DNA from: Colletes latitarsis | Taxonomy: Eukaryota; Arthropoda; Insecta; Hymenoptera; Colletidae | Assembly (NCBI RefSeq): GCF_051014445.1 | Contig: NC_135143.1 | Coordinates: 6,944,001 to 7,008,000 of the forward strand | DNA length: 64,000 nucleotides | Direction: 5' to 3' | Shown: positions 1 to 13,707 of the stretch, in pieces | Layout: every line of letters begins with the position of its first letter | Position numbering within the stretch: position 1 is the first letter of the stretch | The notes under the pieces: generated by a model | What the model saw: the letters and a program-made list of their open reading frames with translations, nothing else | Told to the model about the DNA's origin: nothing | Database searches by the model: none | Position numbers and translations under genes: made by a program

Positions 1-946
1 CTCAGCCGCGAATCAGTTTTCGGGCGAAAAGTCGCGGAAAACGAATGCCGCGATAGAAGATCTTCTTCGTGGATACTTCGATTCCCCGATCTCGCGTTTC
101 CGGTAGCTCGCGTGGCCGGATAGGAAATAAGGTGTTCGTGGAAATCTCATATGCCGGGGTCTCGCATAAAATAGGCTGAATAAATCACGTAGTCGAAGAG
201 GAGGCGGCTCAGCCGGTGGTGCAGAGGGTGGAGGGGCGGTAGTGGGAGGTGGTCGGGAAGGGACGATGAGAATCGAAGGACAGAGGAACGACGCGGGGAG
301 AAGGTAAGACAAACTTTCGCTCAGACCGGGTGCACGCTTCCCTCCTTTTCCGTTCCCGTGCCGCTTTGTTCGCTCAGAACAGAACTGATCCACCTTCGAC
401 GCCCGTAGTCGTCGTCTGGGCGCGTTTTGCAGTTGAACGGCGCGCCGCTCTAAGGAAACTGATATTGCCGGCAATATCCAGTTGTTTGCATTGATTCGGG
501 CTGTCTGAGAATCCCGAAGAGCTATTTCTATCCCTGCCTGCCTGCTTGCCTGCCTGCTTGCCTCCGAGACTTCGCTGGCGAAAATTCAGCCCCGTCTCCC
601 TCCAGCCGCCGCCTCTTTCTCTTCCTCTCGTTCGTCCCGGGCCTTAACGGCAGAAGCGTAACGCTACCGAGGCACGTGCGCATAGATTATTGAAAACCCA
701 CCCAGGGAAAATTTTCGCAGCTCGCTACGCATCTTCGTTTAACATCTCGTCGCCGCCTTCGTCCCTGTTTTTCTTCCCTTTCCGGCATTTTTATTCGACG
801 GTACGCGAACCGCCCGGGGCTTGCTCGAGTCATCGAAAACGGTGGCTTACGAGCCGTGCACGACAGTTCAATTCGACTTTTTGGAAAAGACAAGACATAG
901 TGCAATCTACTGTCGCTAGATTTAACACTTAAGCGGTACCATTAGT
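1..946. other. GC-rich stretch, no gene recognised
   Basis: The first ~870 bases are clearly richer in G+C than the DNA that follows. They contain open frames on both strands, the longest on the minus strand at 13-474. That translation is Pro/Arg/Ser-rich with no domain, signal peptide or membrane segment I recognise. It could be promoter, UTR or simply a GC island. I see no start context, splice pattern or homology that would make it a gene. Confidence 0.5.
533..565. repeat. CCTG/CTTG tetranucleotide microsatellite
   Basis: About eight tandem copies of a CCTG/CTTG-type tetranucleotide, alternating CCTG and CTTG, inside the GC-rich stretch at the left edge. Confidence 0.85.
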
Positions 947-2068
947 GAAACTTCGAGAGAAATTTTTATGTATCGTATTATTTGTCAAATTCTACTGTAT
1001 TTAAGTTTTCTATACAGAAACTTGTGTTTTAAAGAGAATGTAGATTTTATTTTGTTTTCAATATTGCAGCTTAAACAATAGTATCATAATTATAGTGCGT
1101 GGATGAAACTTCGAGAGAAACTTTTATACAGGGTGTTCGGCCAACCCTGGGAAAAATTTTAGTAGGAGATTCTAGAGACCCAAACAAGACGAAAATCAAG
1201 AATATCGATTTGTTGATGGAGGCTTCGTTAAAAAGTTATTAACGTTTAAAGTTCCGCCTGTTCTGAATTTTTTTCTCGAAAATTCGCAGGATTTCGGGGA
1301 TATGTCTATTCACCAAAAATTATTGTAATTGAGCCCCGCAACCGAAAATAATTTTTTTAGAACGATTTGAAAAATTTCTTTTTCACCGAAAAATTTCAGA
1401 ACCTACCCGATTTTTTTTCTCGAAAGTGGGTAGGATTTCGGAGGTATGTGTAATGACCAAAAATAATTGTAATTGACCCCTGCAAACAAAAATAATTTTT
1501 CCAAAACGATTTGAAATTTTTTTTTTTCGTCGAAAAATTTCACACCTTCTCGAATTTTTTTCTCGAAAGTGTGTGGAATTTCGAGGGTATGTATATTCAC
1601 CAAAAATTATTGTAATTGACCCCCGCAACCGAAATTAATTTGTCCAGAACGATTTGAAATTTTTGAATTTAATTGTTAATAACTTTTTAACGAAGCTTCC
1701 ATCAACAAATTGGTATTCTTGATTTTCGACTTATTTTGGCCTCTAGAATCTCCCATTAAAATTTTTTCCAGGGGTGGCCGAACACCCTGTATATCGTTTT
1801 ATTTGCCAAATTTTACTGTATTTAATTTCTCTACGCACAAATTTGTGTTTTAAAGAGAATATAGGTTTTATTTTATTTTCAATGTTACAGCTTGAAGAAT
1901 AGTATCATTAATCATAGTGTGTGGATGAAACTTTGATGTATTGTTTTATTAGTCAAATACTATATTTAATTTTTCTACGGATAAACTTACGTTTTAAAGA
2001 GAATATAATTTTCATTTTATTTCCAATACTAGAACATGAACAATAATATTATTATTATAGTGTGGGAG
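947..2068. repeat. Three ~158-bp tandem repeat units split by a transposon
   Basis: Unit A is 947-1104. Unit B is 1105-1128 plus 1792-1926, interrupted by the GTF insertion at 1129-1789. Unit C is 1927-2068 and is slightly shorter. Each begins GAAACTT and contains the shared blocks GTTTTAAAGAGAAT, TTTTATTTT and CATAATTATAGTG or close variants. Units A and B are the most alike and C is more diverged. This is non-coding AT-rich DNA. Unit A gives an uninterrupted version of the sequence into which the transposon jumped. Confidence 0.85.
1129..1789 (+). mobile_element. GTF element copy 1 (661 bp, complete)
   Basis: The ends are 115-bp inverted repeats (1129-1243 and 1675-1789) starting CAGGGTGTTCGGCC and ending GTTATTAAC, about 90% identical to each other by eye. 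TA lies immediately outside each end. The interior is three head-to-tail short modules; the CTCGAA landmark recurs at 1275, 1419 and 1562, a spacing of 143-144 bp. There is no long module and no plausible transposase, so the copy is non-autonomous. It lies inside a tandem repeat whose neighbouring unit shows the unoccupied site, which fixes the element borders and a 2-bp TA target duplication. TA preference suggests mobilisation by a Tc1/mariner-superfamily transposase, which is inference. Confidence 0.9.
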
Positions 2069-5000
2069 TAAAAATTCGCCCATAGCACCATTAATGTAAC
2101 AGTAAAGTATCGTACCAGTTAAGGGCACGATTAATAAAAATCGATTTTCTGACTGTTTGGTCCTCTTAAGGATTAATATACGGACATCATAATACTAGTG
2201 TAATTATTACTTTATACAGGGTTTCCACAATATTTTGGGTCAGCGTTTGTGTCATAAACAATTAACATTAGAGAAAAATGAAATTTTCTTGGCAACTAGT
2301 GTATCAGAATTTTTTTTATTTCCAATATACTTCAGAAATAAAAGAAATAAATTTAACATTATAATTGTACGTTTTATCCAACTCAAACACAGAATTTAAG
2401 AAGCCTAATGCATACGTATATTCTGTTGTAGATTACAAATTAATTGTTATACAAAGTAGGACGCAATCGAAACAACGCAAACAAATAATTTTTTTCGTTT
2501 TGTATTTACTAAAGATGACTGTAATATGTAATTTTGTTTTTAATTCTGTTCAAAATAACAGTTAAAGTAAGTACATATTAAGTAAATATGCAATTTAATC
2601 TATGCACATACGAGTGTTGCTGTTACATTGTTTATAATTTATACTTTTAATTCTACATGATTTAAAACAGTCGCAATAAATTCAACAAAAGAATATTATC
2701 TTAGGTTCAATTTAATATTGTTGTAGTTTTTATTTAATTTGTTATATTATGCAAAGAATGATTAAGTTTAAGTATACAAAAAGAGCTGACCATTGCTAGT
2801 ACTAAAACTACATTCTTCATCAGCTTACTTCGAAGAAAGTGAAATAATTTATTTTAAAATCTTGACAAACGACCATACATACGTTACTTTCCGTTTCGCT
2901 TTCGCTCGAATCCTAGAGCTAATGCATCGTCTGCTGTCACAGGGTTAGTATAATGTGCTTAGCAACCCCAGGATCGCACCACGGTCACCCACCGAACAAA
3001 TCCCGTACAAGGGCCAGCACTTAATGTCTCCATGCAGGAGGGTGAAACGCTTCCATCGAAGGTTTAATTTTTTACCAGCGAACCCTATTAACGATCGATT
3101 TGTCGATAATGATAATTGTTTGTAATACTCGCCATTAATCGTGACGAGATTCACAACGATATTCACAGATAGTCAACAAGCAGCAACATTTTGTTACTAT
3201 GAAAGCAATATTATCACGATTTGTTTCAAATTTACTAGAAAGATCCCGTCATAAATGCGACTAATGGCGGAAAAATGATTTTAATCCCTTGCTTTACAAT
3301 TTATTTTGAAGCAAACATACTTATTCACACCAAATAATTGGTCACTGTACGCACGATAGTTAAAAATTAAACTCACATGGTACAATTAAACTAACATGGT
3401 ACAATTAAACTAACATATTTTTATTACATTTCCCAACGTGGTACCAAATATGGTACCTGAATATTTAAAATATTTTGACGAGTGTAGCTCGTCTGAGTTA
3501 ATCTTTCACAGAGAATTTATACGGGCGAAATTTGTTATTTTGCACTCAAGGGATTATTAAGCCCTTACTAATCCAGTCTGTGACAGTCACGAGCGGATAT
3601 TTTGTGTCTAGCAACGATTAAACTCGATTTAATTCTAAGATCTAATTGTATTAAATTGTATTTAAACAAAAAATTATTTACAACTTGTTTCCATTTTTGT
3701 TACATTGAAATAACATATATTAACTTAAGATCGATTGAATAAAAAGACTATTAGGGAAACATGTTTCTATAGAGCACAATTTTAAATGTCGAATAATATT
3801 AGTTTAAAAAAATAATATTTATAAATATTATTAATACAAATCATAAGACACGAATATATCTCGTTCGAAATTTAGATATTTTTGAAGTCGTAAAATGCTG
3901 CAGTACAAAAGAATTTATTTTACATTATATGTCATATCCACGTTTCCCCCTTTATTATTTAACATAAACTAGTTATTGATAAAATAATAGTACACAGGTC
4001 ACCTTAATATTTTGTTTTCTATTTTGATTGTGCGTTGGTAATACCATTAACATTAATAATATAAAAATGAAATAAAAATTGTGAAAACTGACGTGTACTA
4101 TTAAATGGAAACACGACGAAATTTGTCTAAAAAAAATCGAACGGTCAAAAGTCAATATTCTACTGAAATTTTAAAATATCTGACATTTCATAGATCTTTA
4201 CGTACCGTGAAACATTACTGATTGAGCTTCTAATCCCGCGTATGAAGTATTTAAAATTGCCCACTTGTCTTTTCTTCGCGAAAGTTTTATCCTTACTATC
4301 ATTACCTGTTAAATTCGTGATTATAGCAAACGAGAATTTAATCTCTTCGCGAACAACGAGGAAGAACGTTTTTGGAAAGCTTCTCCGTCAAGGCGGGTGA
4401 TTTGCAATTAACTTACATAGGAGTTGTTCAACGCTAATTAATAAACGCGTCAGAAACTTAAGGTTCCGTGCTTCGATTAGGTTATTTTCAAGTTTCCGAG
4501 TTGGGAAATTAACGGTCGTAAAATTAAATTTCATATAGATTGGCAAATACTTGCACAACTCGCGCTAAGTATTGAGCACGTAATGAGATTGCGTCTTAGT
4601 AACTTATTTCTTCCATTGCTCTCAGCATTCTGATAACCTACTTCCTGAAACTCTTTAAACTTTTAAACTGCTTCGTCTAGCTGCTATCCCAATCGAGCAC
4701 GCGATAATACCTACACTCGATATTTATTTATCTACTCTTCGCTATGTAAGCCGTGGAAATTTGAAATTCGTTTTAAAGTTGACAGAGAACGGGTCTTTTA
4801 TTTAAATTGTTTTGATTTTTAGAACAACTTATTTAAACGCTTTTAAAGAACGAAAATGTGAATTTCCATATTTCATCTACTCGACCAGTTAGTTCCAAAT
4901 ATTACGCGTATATAACACGAATCAGAATTATTTCAAAATTTGTATCCTTTCTGTACTTTTCATCCCCATAAGTTTAAAAATGAAACGTAACAAGATAAAC

Positions 5001-6238
5001 TTTAGAAAATTTTGTTAAAAAGTAGCCATTTCTTTTGTTCTGGTTCCTGCTAGTACACTAATCAGAAATATCTTTTGACTATCAATTTCGACTTTCATCA
5101 ACGAAAATCTTATATTTACTATCGAAACGTGAAACTCTTTTACTTTAGAAATAAAATCTGAAAAATATTAGTAAATACTATGAGCCGCACTAGAATACTT
5201 TCTCAATAGAAAATGGTGGTCGAAATTTAACGTATGAAGAAGAAATTTTAATCCGTTACACGCGTGGGTCGACGGTTGCAGCCGAGGGTGACGAATAACT
5301 TTCAAGACGATCATTATTGCTTTAAGAGTATCTTAACAATGTGATATCTCACGGTGATAGACCTGTTTCTAGGAATACTATTATACATCATTTTCGTCCT
5401 CCGTACATCAAAAGCTTTCGCATTATAATCTGCAGGATCCCTCGTCTTCCTTTGCCCCCTGGCAATTGCCGACGTCATCTAATGATGGAACGCAATTACC
5501 GACATAATCGTCGAGGTTTCCCCTTGAACACGCGGGTACCAAGATTCTCGATTCCCAGTTTTACCCATCGCGAGACGATGTCAAAGCGCGCCCCTATTTG
5601 CTCTCTTCGGTCTTTGATATTCTGATTCATCGATCCCATTGGTTAACAGATAAGACGGCGCATCGCCTTTCTTAGATGCACCCGCAACTTGGTATTCAAA
5701 GGTAAAATTATCCGTTCTGATTCCACGGTTATTAATGCTATCAGTTAACTCTTATTACTTACGATTCCGATTTATTCGTACGTTTCATTGGAGATAACTT
5801 TAAAATTAAGGGCGTAAAGTTTGATGCAGGAATATTAGAAAGTTGGCAATCTCTTTAATCTTTTTACTGCCACGCCCATGTAATAAATCTGCATAGAGCA
5901 ATGGCGCCCAACGTTTTTCGCCATTTATATCCATTTTTTAAATTAACATATTATTTAATGTGTTCGAAAAGTGTACATTCAAAGGTTTAGATATTTCGCC
6001 TTTTGTTGGCTTCTGGAGGATTTAAGAAACGAATTTTCGTACTTCATCTTAATCTCCTCATCTCTGCTTAACGCTTTTTCTCGATTCATAGTTCAATTTT
6101 ACGATACAAATTGCACTTTAACACGTTGACTGCTTAACCAAAACTTTGATTTCAGACAATTATAAATTATATAACTTAAACTGTGTCATAATGTTTATGT
6201 TTAACGAACCCTACCCAGATTTACCCTACCCAGCTGAA
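2069..6238. other. AT-rich DNA, no gene recognised
   Basis: Largely A+T-rich sequence with short open frames that have no recognisable product. At 2217 the sequence ATACAGGGTTTCC resembles a transposon end, but no partner was found. A GC-richer patch at about 5260-5650 holds a 94-codon frame (5341-5625) of no recognised family. Confidence 0.5.
3375..3417. repeat. 19-bp tandem repeat, about 2.3 copies
   Basis: The unit ACATGGTACAATTAAACTA occurs at 3375 and 3394, with a third copy begun at 3413. Nearby, 3439-3463 holds two GGTACC sites around an AT core. Confidence 0.85.
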
Positions 6239-6556
6239 GTGTTAAAGGTTTTCAACAGACTTTCCAAATATTGAGCTTTGAAAACGATAGTGTGTTTGGC
6301 TTTGATTATGTGCATTAATACATAATTCTGAATAGAAGTTTTTCGCTTATAACGTAGCTTATTCATAATAACTTTAAAACTTTATGACATTTGTTATTGT
6401 GGCAGTCAAAGTGTTAAGAAATTTCCACATACTTTTCAAAACATTAAGCTTCGAAAACGATAGTGTGTCCTCGTTTGTTTGCATTAATACAGAACCCTGA
6501 ACAGGCTTTCGTCTACAATATAGTTTACTCATAATAACTTTAAGATTTTATGAAAA
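6239..6556. repeat. Diverged tandem duplication, period 172 bp
   Basis: Copy one starts at 6239 and copy two at 6411, both with GTGTTAA. Shared blocks include AAAACGATAGTGTGT, TGCATTAATACA and CATAATAACTTTAA in the same order and spacing. Many substitutions separate the copies, so the duplication is old. It shows no coding character. Confidence 0.75.
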
Positions 6557-8756
6557 ATACATGAAATTTTTTATGTGTTTAATAATGTTTGATCATGTTG
6601 TCCACCAGTGAATTCCAAGAAGTTAGATACAACATACGTTATAAATAATAATAAATCATAATACAACTGTATTGAACGAAATATGATGAGTCAAAGGATT
6701 ACGGTGATAAAGTTAAATCGATTGACCCTATCGTATAACTGTCACGTCGATCATCGTTGGTAGAAATCCTAGGAAATACTAGTAGTTCGATGCTGGTGAT
6801 CGATCTGAACGCAACAAAACGTCCAACTGTTCCGTACCGATTCCGAAATATCGGCACACCGTCCTACGTACGATGGATGAAGACCAGACATCGCGATAAT
6901 TGGTTCGTCCACTTAACACCGGCTCTCCGGCCGATGAATGTATTCGTTGAGATTACGCGAAATGGTTGTAAATGCCAAGAGAACTCCGGTCTGTTGGGGT
7001 GACCCTTTCCTCACCCCTTCGAAGGGCGAGCCACTATCTCGCGACTGCAGTTACAACTGCACAAAGGTTAATGCATGCCATTGTCGCTGTCAGACCGGTA
7101 GAACTATTGCGCTTTCGATGGACACTGGACAAACGCATTCAAACGACTACCAACGCGTACGTACCGTAGACTTGGCCATCGACGCATCCACATAATCGAC
7201 GATGCTTCAAATTTTTCCATTCGATTATTTTTATTCTTTTTTTTTTCATTTACGTCTTAGAAAAAATGACACATTTTAAAAAAGATTAATTATCACTAAA
7301 CCTGCCGACACTTCATGTATACTCATCACTACCAAAACCGGTAAAAATACCAATCTTTCATTTTCTCTTTTACAAGGCAATGTACCTCTAATTTTTGCAA
7401 TATATGTATAGAAAGTTATGTTTTAAAGTTTATTCGTAAAATATCTTCCTCTTTTATGTCACATATTTTTTCTTAATACATTTTAAAAATCAGTACAAAA
7501 ATATTCAATACATTTACTTTAAATGTCCATGAGTACTTTAAGTTCATACAGAAAATTTACAAACTGGATCGAAATTTTTTAATTTTCATCAAATAGAGGA
7601 TAAAACGCCCTTGAAAACGAATTTTAGTTTTAGTTTAGCTAGTAATTAGGCAAACATTCTGTATACGAATTTAAATTCATTCTCAGTTAAATAAACAATT
7701 TAGAATCCAGCTTTATCGCACACCAGCCGTATAATCAATAGGAAATGCTGAAATTTCTTTGGGTGAATAGAATCAAAGTAGATTTCAAAATAAATATAAA
7801 AGACAGCATAAATAATCATAGTTGATACATTGGTCGTATAGAGGATGGAAAAGCCCTTCAAAATGAAATTTGTTTCAACTTAGTAGTGTAATTAGTTCTG
7901 GAGTTATAAAGATTTTTGTTTCAAGTCGATATGCTTGGTTAGTTCCGGAGATACAATAAGAGTTCAAAGCTTTATTTACTTTTCATTGCTTACGTCGCGA
8001 GGTCAATGAACTTTCACTACGGCCATTGCAAGGCCGTTGACCGTACGTGCTCGTAGTAAACAGTGCGTAGTAAATTCTTGGAAATACTACGACTTCCTGG
8101 TCACGACTCCCTCGACTCACGTGCGAGAGAGAGGCCCGATACGTTAGACGGAGACAGAGATAATAGAATTTGAAAAATTAACCCTTCATTTAAATTACGA
8201 TATTTCCAAAACAGAAAGTCGGATCGACATAAGCCAAGAACCATTTTAAAGGGGAGGCTCTGCCACTTCTAACAGTGGCTTCATCACTAATAACTTCGAA
8301 ACTGCACACAATGAAAGATTTGGTATTTTTAATACGCGTTGTTAGTTTGTTATAAAACAGTGGCAACTGAAGATTCTCTTCTTTCCTCTTTGCTATCCTA
8401 TTTATATCGGAAGCTAACAAGAATTTGATACTAAAATTTATCCGCTTTTTTATAAAAAAATGTAAATCGTACAACCGGTCAGATTTTTCTCAAAACACAA
8501 CCAATAAGAATAGAAGCGAATATTGAAAAATTCATTGTACGTATACTATAAGAAAAGTCATGAAGTTAATTGACGCTAAAATAACATTGTATGTTAGAAA
8601 TTCTAAACGAAATTTTTAGAACGGTTATATGATCGGTCGTGGTAGGTTTAATGTTAAAATTCACGTTAATGACTGTCTCTTTTATCACTGATATTTAGTT
8701 CATTTTCTCAAGTTGTCCAAAAATATAAGGCTCTTTTTTAAACAGTACAGTATATA
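6557..8756. other. Mixed AT-rich DNA, no gene recognised
   Basis: A GC-richer patch at 6740-7190 has three overlapping open frames, none resembling a known protein. At about 7590-7660 and 7835-7905 two loosely similar blocks share TAGAGGAT, a CGCCCTT/AGCCCTT motif and AGTAATTAG, consistent with a decayed tandem repeat. Positions 7980-8160 are locally GC-richer. Nothing else is recognisable. Confidence 0.45.
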
Positions 8757-9798
8757 CAGGGTGTTCGGCCACCCCAGGGAAAAATTTTAATGGGGGATTC
8801 TAGAGGCCAAAATAAGACGAAAATCAAGAATACTAATTTGTTGATGGAGGCTTCGTTAAAAAGTTATCAACGTTTAAAGTTCCGCCCGTACTAAATTTTT
8901 TTTCTAGAAAGTGAGTAGGATTTTGGGGGTAGATCTATTCACCAAAAATTATTGTAATTGACCCCCGCAACTGAAAATAATTTTTTTTGAACGATTTGAA
9001 AAATTTTTTTTTCGTCGAAAAATTTAAGCAGCTACCCCCTGTCGATTTTTCTTAAAAATTCCTTTTTCATTTTTAGTAATTTTGTTTGACGCCCTACAGA
9101 AAAGTTGTCTAATACTTTTTTGTAGGTACCCAGGAGCTCTACTTCAAAAAAAAGTTTCATTGAAATATATTCACTATTTTAGGAGTTATGGCTGTTTGAA
9201 AATTGGACCATTTTTATGGGGTTTTTCTCATTTTGCGGGTTCAAGGAGCAACTTTTCGAATATTTTTGCTATTTGTACATATTCTCCACCAAAATACGCG
9301 TAGTTTGCTTTTTTGAACATTAAAATCGTCCAATCCGTTCAGAAGTTATGACGTTTTAAAGATTCGCACGAAATTTCGGGCAGACATTTCTCGCCAGAAA
9401 TGATATTTTTGGTAAGGAATTTTTTTCTCGAAAGTGGTTAGGAATTCGAGGGTATGTTTATTGACCAAAAACGATTGTAATTGCTCCCTGTAACTAAATA
9501 TAATTTTTTTAGTATGATTTGAAATTTTTTAATTTCGTCGAAAAATTTCAGTACCTACTCGAATTTTTTTCTCGAAAGTGGGTAGGATTTCAGGGGTATG
9601 TGTAATGACCAAAAATGATTGTAATTCACCCCCGCAATCGAAAATAATTTTTCCAGAACGATTTGAAATTTTTTAATTTAATTGTTAATAACTTTTTAAT
9701 GAGGCCTCAGTCAAAAAATTGATATTCTTGATTTTCGTCTTATTTTGGCCTCTAGAATCTCCCATTAAAATTTTTCCCAGAGGTGGCCGGACACCCTG
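8757..9798 (+). mobile_element. GTF element copy 2 (1042 bp, complete)
   Basis: Bounded by TA CAGGGTGTTCGGCC on the left and GGCCGGACACCCTG TA on the right. The order of parts is left inverted repeat, one short module from about 8900, one long module from about 9030 to 9415, two short modules (CTCG landmarks at 9427 and 9571, 144 bp apart), right inverted repeat. The frame seen on the minus strand of other long modules is broken here by a TAA near 9181. An antisense frame at 9082-9303 is open but resembles nothing known. Confidence 0.88.
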
Positions 9799-9800
9799 TA

Positions 9801-12800
9801 TATGGAAAAATAATAAGAGAATGCTTCTAACAGAATTTAACTCGTAAGAAGTATATTTAAACATAATAGGTAAATAGGTAAATGGTTAATTGAAATATTT
9901 ATAATTGCATATATATATTAAGCAATGTAATGTAGTTTGGGTCAAATTAAATTGAAATATTTAATAATAATATGAGAATGTATCAACGATTTAGATAAAG
10001 GTAGACTAAACGTAAATGTTTATACGTGTATTCAGAAATGCTCCAGTTACGACGTTAATCAACCTCGAAAAATTGCTAAAAATAACACTTTCGATAGTTT
10101 GAGACTGTAACCACTTAATAGTTTAAATGAAGATAAATCAAGTGTTTTGTATTTCTTTTTAAACAATATAAAATAAACATAACAAAATATATTACGCGTT
10201 AAACAAATATAAAAATCTCTAGAATATATGACGTTGTTGTCTGGCTAGTATAATTTTTTAAAACGTGCGAAATGGACGCTATGAAACGAGGGTCAAACGC
10301 AAACGCGCGCGAGGGAACTTCAAATAATTCGCGGAAACAGTTAGAATGATTTTTGGCCGTGTAAGATTCATTCTGCGTTTCAATGCCGTGCGTTTCCAGT
10401 TTCTTGAATAAATACCGGCCGGTGTAACTAAAGCACCGTTCCGTAGGAATAATACAATGTTCGGTCCCTCGGAGGCGAAATAACGCGATACGGGACACGC
10501 GTCCATACAGTAGTTAACGTGTTAATTCAGTTCTCCGCGGAACAGCCGCGCTTTACGTATAAAACGCAAGCGTAGCTTTTCACTTAGCAAAGGAGACGCG
10601 AGCAAAATTGTTGTGCGATTTAAGTCTTCGATTTTAATGGAATCCTTTGTACCTCCTCGGGACGCCGTCGCATTTAAACGAAACCGTTCCGTCGATCCTC
10701 TTATTTTGTTCCTGGTTATTGTCCCTCGTTAAAAACACCGTAACCGCTAAAGCAGCCAACATAAAAGAGCGCACCGATAATAGTAGCTACTATGCGTCCC
10801 TATCTGACGGCGAAGGGTGATAAAGTGAAACGAGACTCATCACGCGAATGGAAGAGACACGGCCGCACCACCTGTCAGAGGAATCAAACTCAGGGTGGAT
10901 CAAAGCGTACGGAACGGCGCGTGCATCGATATAGATGAAGAGTGTTTTCTGCCGGCGAATCGGGAGGGCTCATCGAATACAAATGACGTAGATACCGAGG
11001 GATGAATGGAGGGAGTGGGCAATGACGGAGGCCAGAGGGAAAAGACTAAGTCGATTTTGATTTAACAGGAGGACAAATTAAAAGGCATCGATCTGGAGGG
11101 CAAAGCACTGCGGGGAGATTAACAGTTGGGTCTCAAGGATCTCTGGAAATATAGCAGGGAGGGTGGACAGGGGAAAAGCTAACCCTTCGATCAAAACTGC
11201 GAACCGCATACCCCGATTCCCTTCGTTTCGAATCTTCGAAGGGAGAGGCCGAGCAAGCTAAAAAAATTCGCAAACTGTACGTTTCAGCAGATTGATCAAT
11301 TAACGATGATTACACCGGTCTGGGTTTGAACGAGAATGTTTTTTGACGTTCTTGACAATAATAGGTGTCTAAAAATGTTTTTTGGTCCGATTTGAAAGAT
11401 GGGACTTTCTTATTGGTTAACAATGTTTATACCAGTTCCAGTTTTAATAAAAATGTTTTCTGACGTTTTTGACAATAATGACTGTCTAAGAATCTATGTT
11501 TCTTGGCCCGATTTAAAAGGTGAGTCTTTTTTATTGATATGGCGGAGTTGTTTACAATGGAATAATTTGAAAACAATATAAATAATTAGGATAATTGATT
11601 TACTGAATTAAAAACTGGAAATTTGTGATAGATGAACATGAAAGTCTTTTGTAAAATAGTTATTTATAAGAATACGCATTCTTAATGAAGACTAAGGTAA
11701 TAATAGTAGATCATCCCATAAGTTTGTGCTGCTTATTTTTTAAATACTGATTGATTCAAGGAAAGTTTTGATACTTTAAAAATAATCAATAAACTAGAAA
11801 TGGTATCGAAGCTTGAAGTATTTATGTTTTTCACGCATCTTCGCTTGTTTGCAATAAAAAATAATTTTTCCTAAAATATTTAAAAATTAAAGAAGAGAAA
11901 TGGATTTTATTAAAATTAAAAAGATATCAATTTTATTAGAAGTAGAAATTTGATTCATATATTGATAAACATTTGCAACGAAAATAGTAACTAACTGTTC
12001 ATTGCACGTATCAGATTTAGTTTCTGAAAATAATTAAAAATCGGAAAATATTTCAATATTCGTTTTTCAGAGTTCCTCATATTTTCTATCATTTGATTTT
12101 GATCTACACGTTTTTAAATAGCTAAAATATTGCGAGCAACAAATTCAAACATGATCTATTTTCTTTCTCTACGACAAATTAACATTTTTAAATTTAAAAA
12201 CCTGTATAAAGTGGCATTTTAGGACTCTCATAATAGATACTTCGGAATTTAGTGGGAAGGTACTGGAAGTAGGTACTTTCTTTACACAAAGCATCATCAA
12301 CCCCTGTTTGATGTTCGAAAGGGAGAGTAGAACTTCTTTGTGTTGAAAAGTGTAACTTTATTAGCAAATCAGCTTTCCTATTTTAACATTGAGCTACAAT
12401 GCGAAAATCATACAATTTTTTAAAAGAAACTACATACTTTGACTTCTAAATGATTTTAGAATTTGTAGTATAAACAAATGTTGAACATTTTTCAATGTTC
12501 GTGGGGTAGATAAACGGATCGTTATTTGAACCATCAGCCCCCTCAAAATAAAGAGTTCCTTTTCAATCGGCCGTTTTATATCGAAATTTAAAAATTCTTG
12601 TCTCATCCCTTCGAATCTGGCCACTGGAAGCAATTGTCCGATAATGTGGCCACGGCGAATTTTTCTCAAAATCGGTCTCTCGCGAAATGTCCCGAATGCT
12701 CTATTATCAAAATTGATCGTCCCTCGGCGGGATTGCGCGCTCCTCGACCGTGCAATTCTATTGTACAGCCAGTAGCGTCTCGGCTCCGCTCTAACAGAGG

Positions 12801-13707
12801 GCAAAACGATTGGTATCGAGTCGCATTGTTCGATAATGGCGGGTTCCCGTAAGCTGGAACTTACAAAAGCTTGTAAAATCGTTGGACGCCCGGCGCCTAT
12901 GAGCGTCCTCGTTGCGGTGCTGTCCGCGGGAAGGGCATTTCTCGCCAATAACCCTCCAGCGCAACGATACTGCTGATACAAGCGCCACTTCCGAAATCAC
13001 TTCGTATTGATATTAGAATTGCTGGTCCGCGAGTGGAAAGAGATAACCACAGGTTATAAAGTGGATCGACGAAACACACCGATGGAAAAGTAATGAGAGC
13101 GATAATGGCGCCTCGACGACGATAATATTCTTCAATTTCTGTTACGGCCGGCAACAAGACCGAATTGGACGATTGGAACTTGATGTGTTGCGGGAGTCTA
13201 CTTTTGCTCCGATCGTGACAGGAATATGGAGCGGGGTAATACTAACTTTCATTTCATCTCTTAATTTTATAAAGGCTCACGGGGGATAGAAAAAGCTCAC
13301 GGAGCACACCAGTAAAATATTCTTAAACACTTCCTAGTTACACCGTTTAAAATGTAGGAGATTTGAATATTTGTGTCGTGCTGTAGTTTTGTTGAATGTT
13401 AATTTATATGCAAAAGGGTTGAAGGTGTTTTGTTCGAGAAGGAATGGGTAACCAGGGATAGCTAGACAACAGGACAGACGTGATTCTTATATAATATTTG
13501 TTGCTAATTATTAATTTGTGTAAAAAGATAGTGTGCTTGGTGTGTTTCAAATTCATTTATATAATTATATAATTTGTACATTTCTTCCAAATACAATTCT
13601 CTTTGTTAAATCCTAAAAAAATATTTTTAAAGAGTCATTTATTGTGCGTTCAGGATCGACGTTTAACGCTAGTGGTGGCTTGGAAGAATGTATGAACAGA
13701 AACAGGT
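9801..13707. other. No gene recognised; two GC-richer islands
   Basis: AT-rich at 9801-10200 and 11300-12400. GC-richer islands lie at about 10260-11300 and 12590-13230. The second holds a 183-codon minus-strand frame (12430-12981) and overlapping frames in other phases. The simultaneous openness of several phases, low complexity and lack of any domain argue that it is chance. TATAAAAC occurs at 10559. ATCATCCCATAAGTTTGTG at about 11712 resembles some mariner termini, but no partner end was found. Confidence 0.45.

Noticed and set aside
13..474. 153-codon Pro-rich minus-strand frame
   Set aside because: Composition follows local GC bias (CCN codons) and no recognised motif is present.
9082..9303. 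Frame with KYIHYFRSYGCLKIGPF, also seen at 17275
   Set aside because: It recurs only because it lies inside the repeated GTF long module, antisense to another open frame. It is not an independent gene.
12430..12981. 183-codon minus-strand open frame, the longest apart from the mariner transposase
   Set aside because: Lies in a GC-richer island where several phases are open on both strands. No domain, no repeat structure and no convincing start or splice context, so chance is the simplest explanation.
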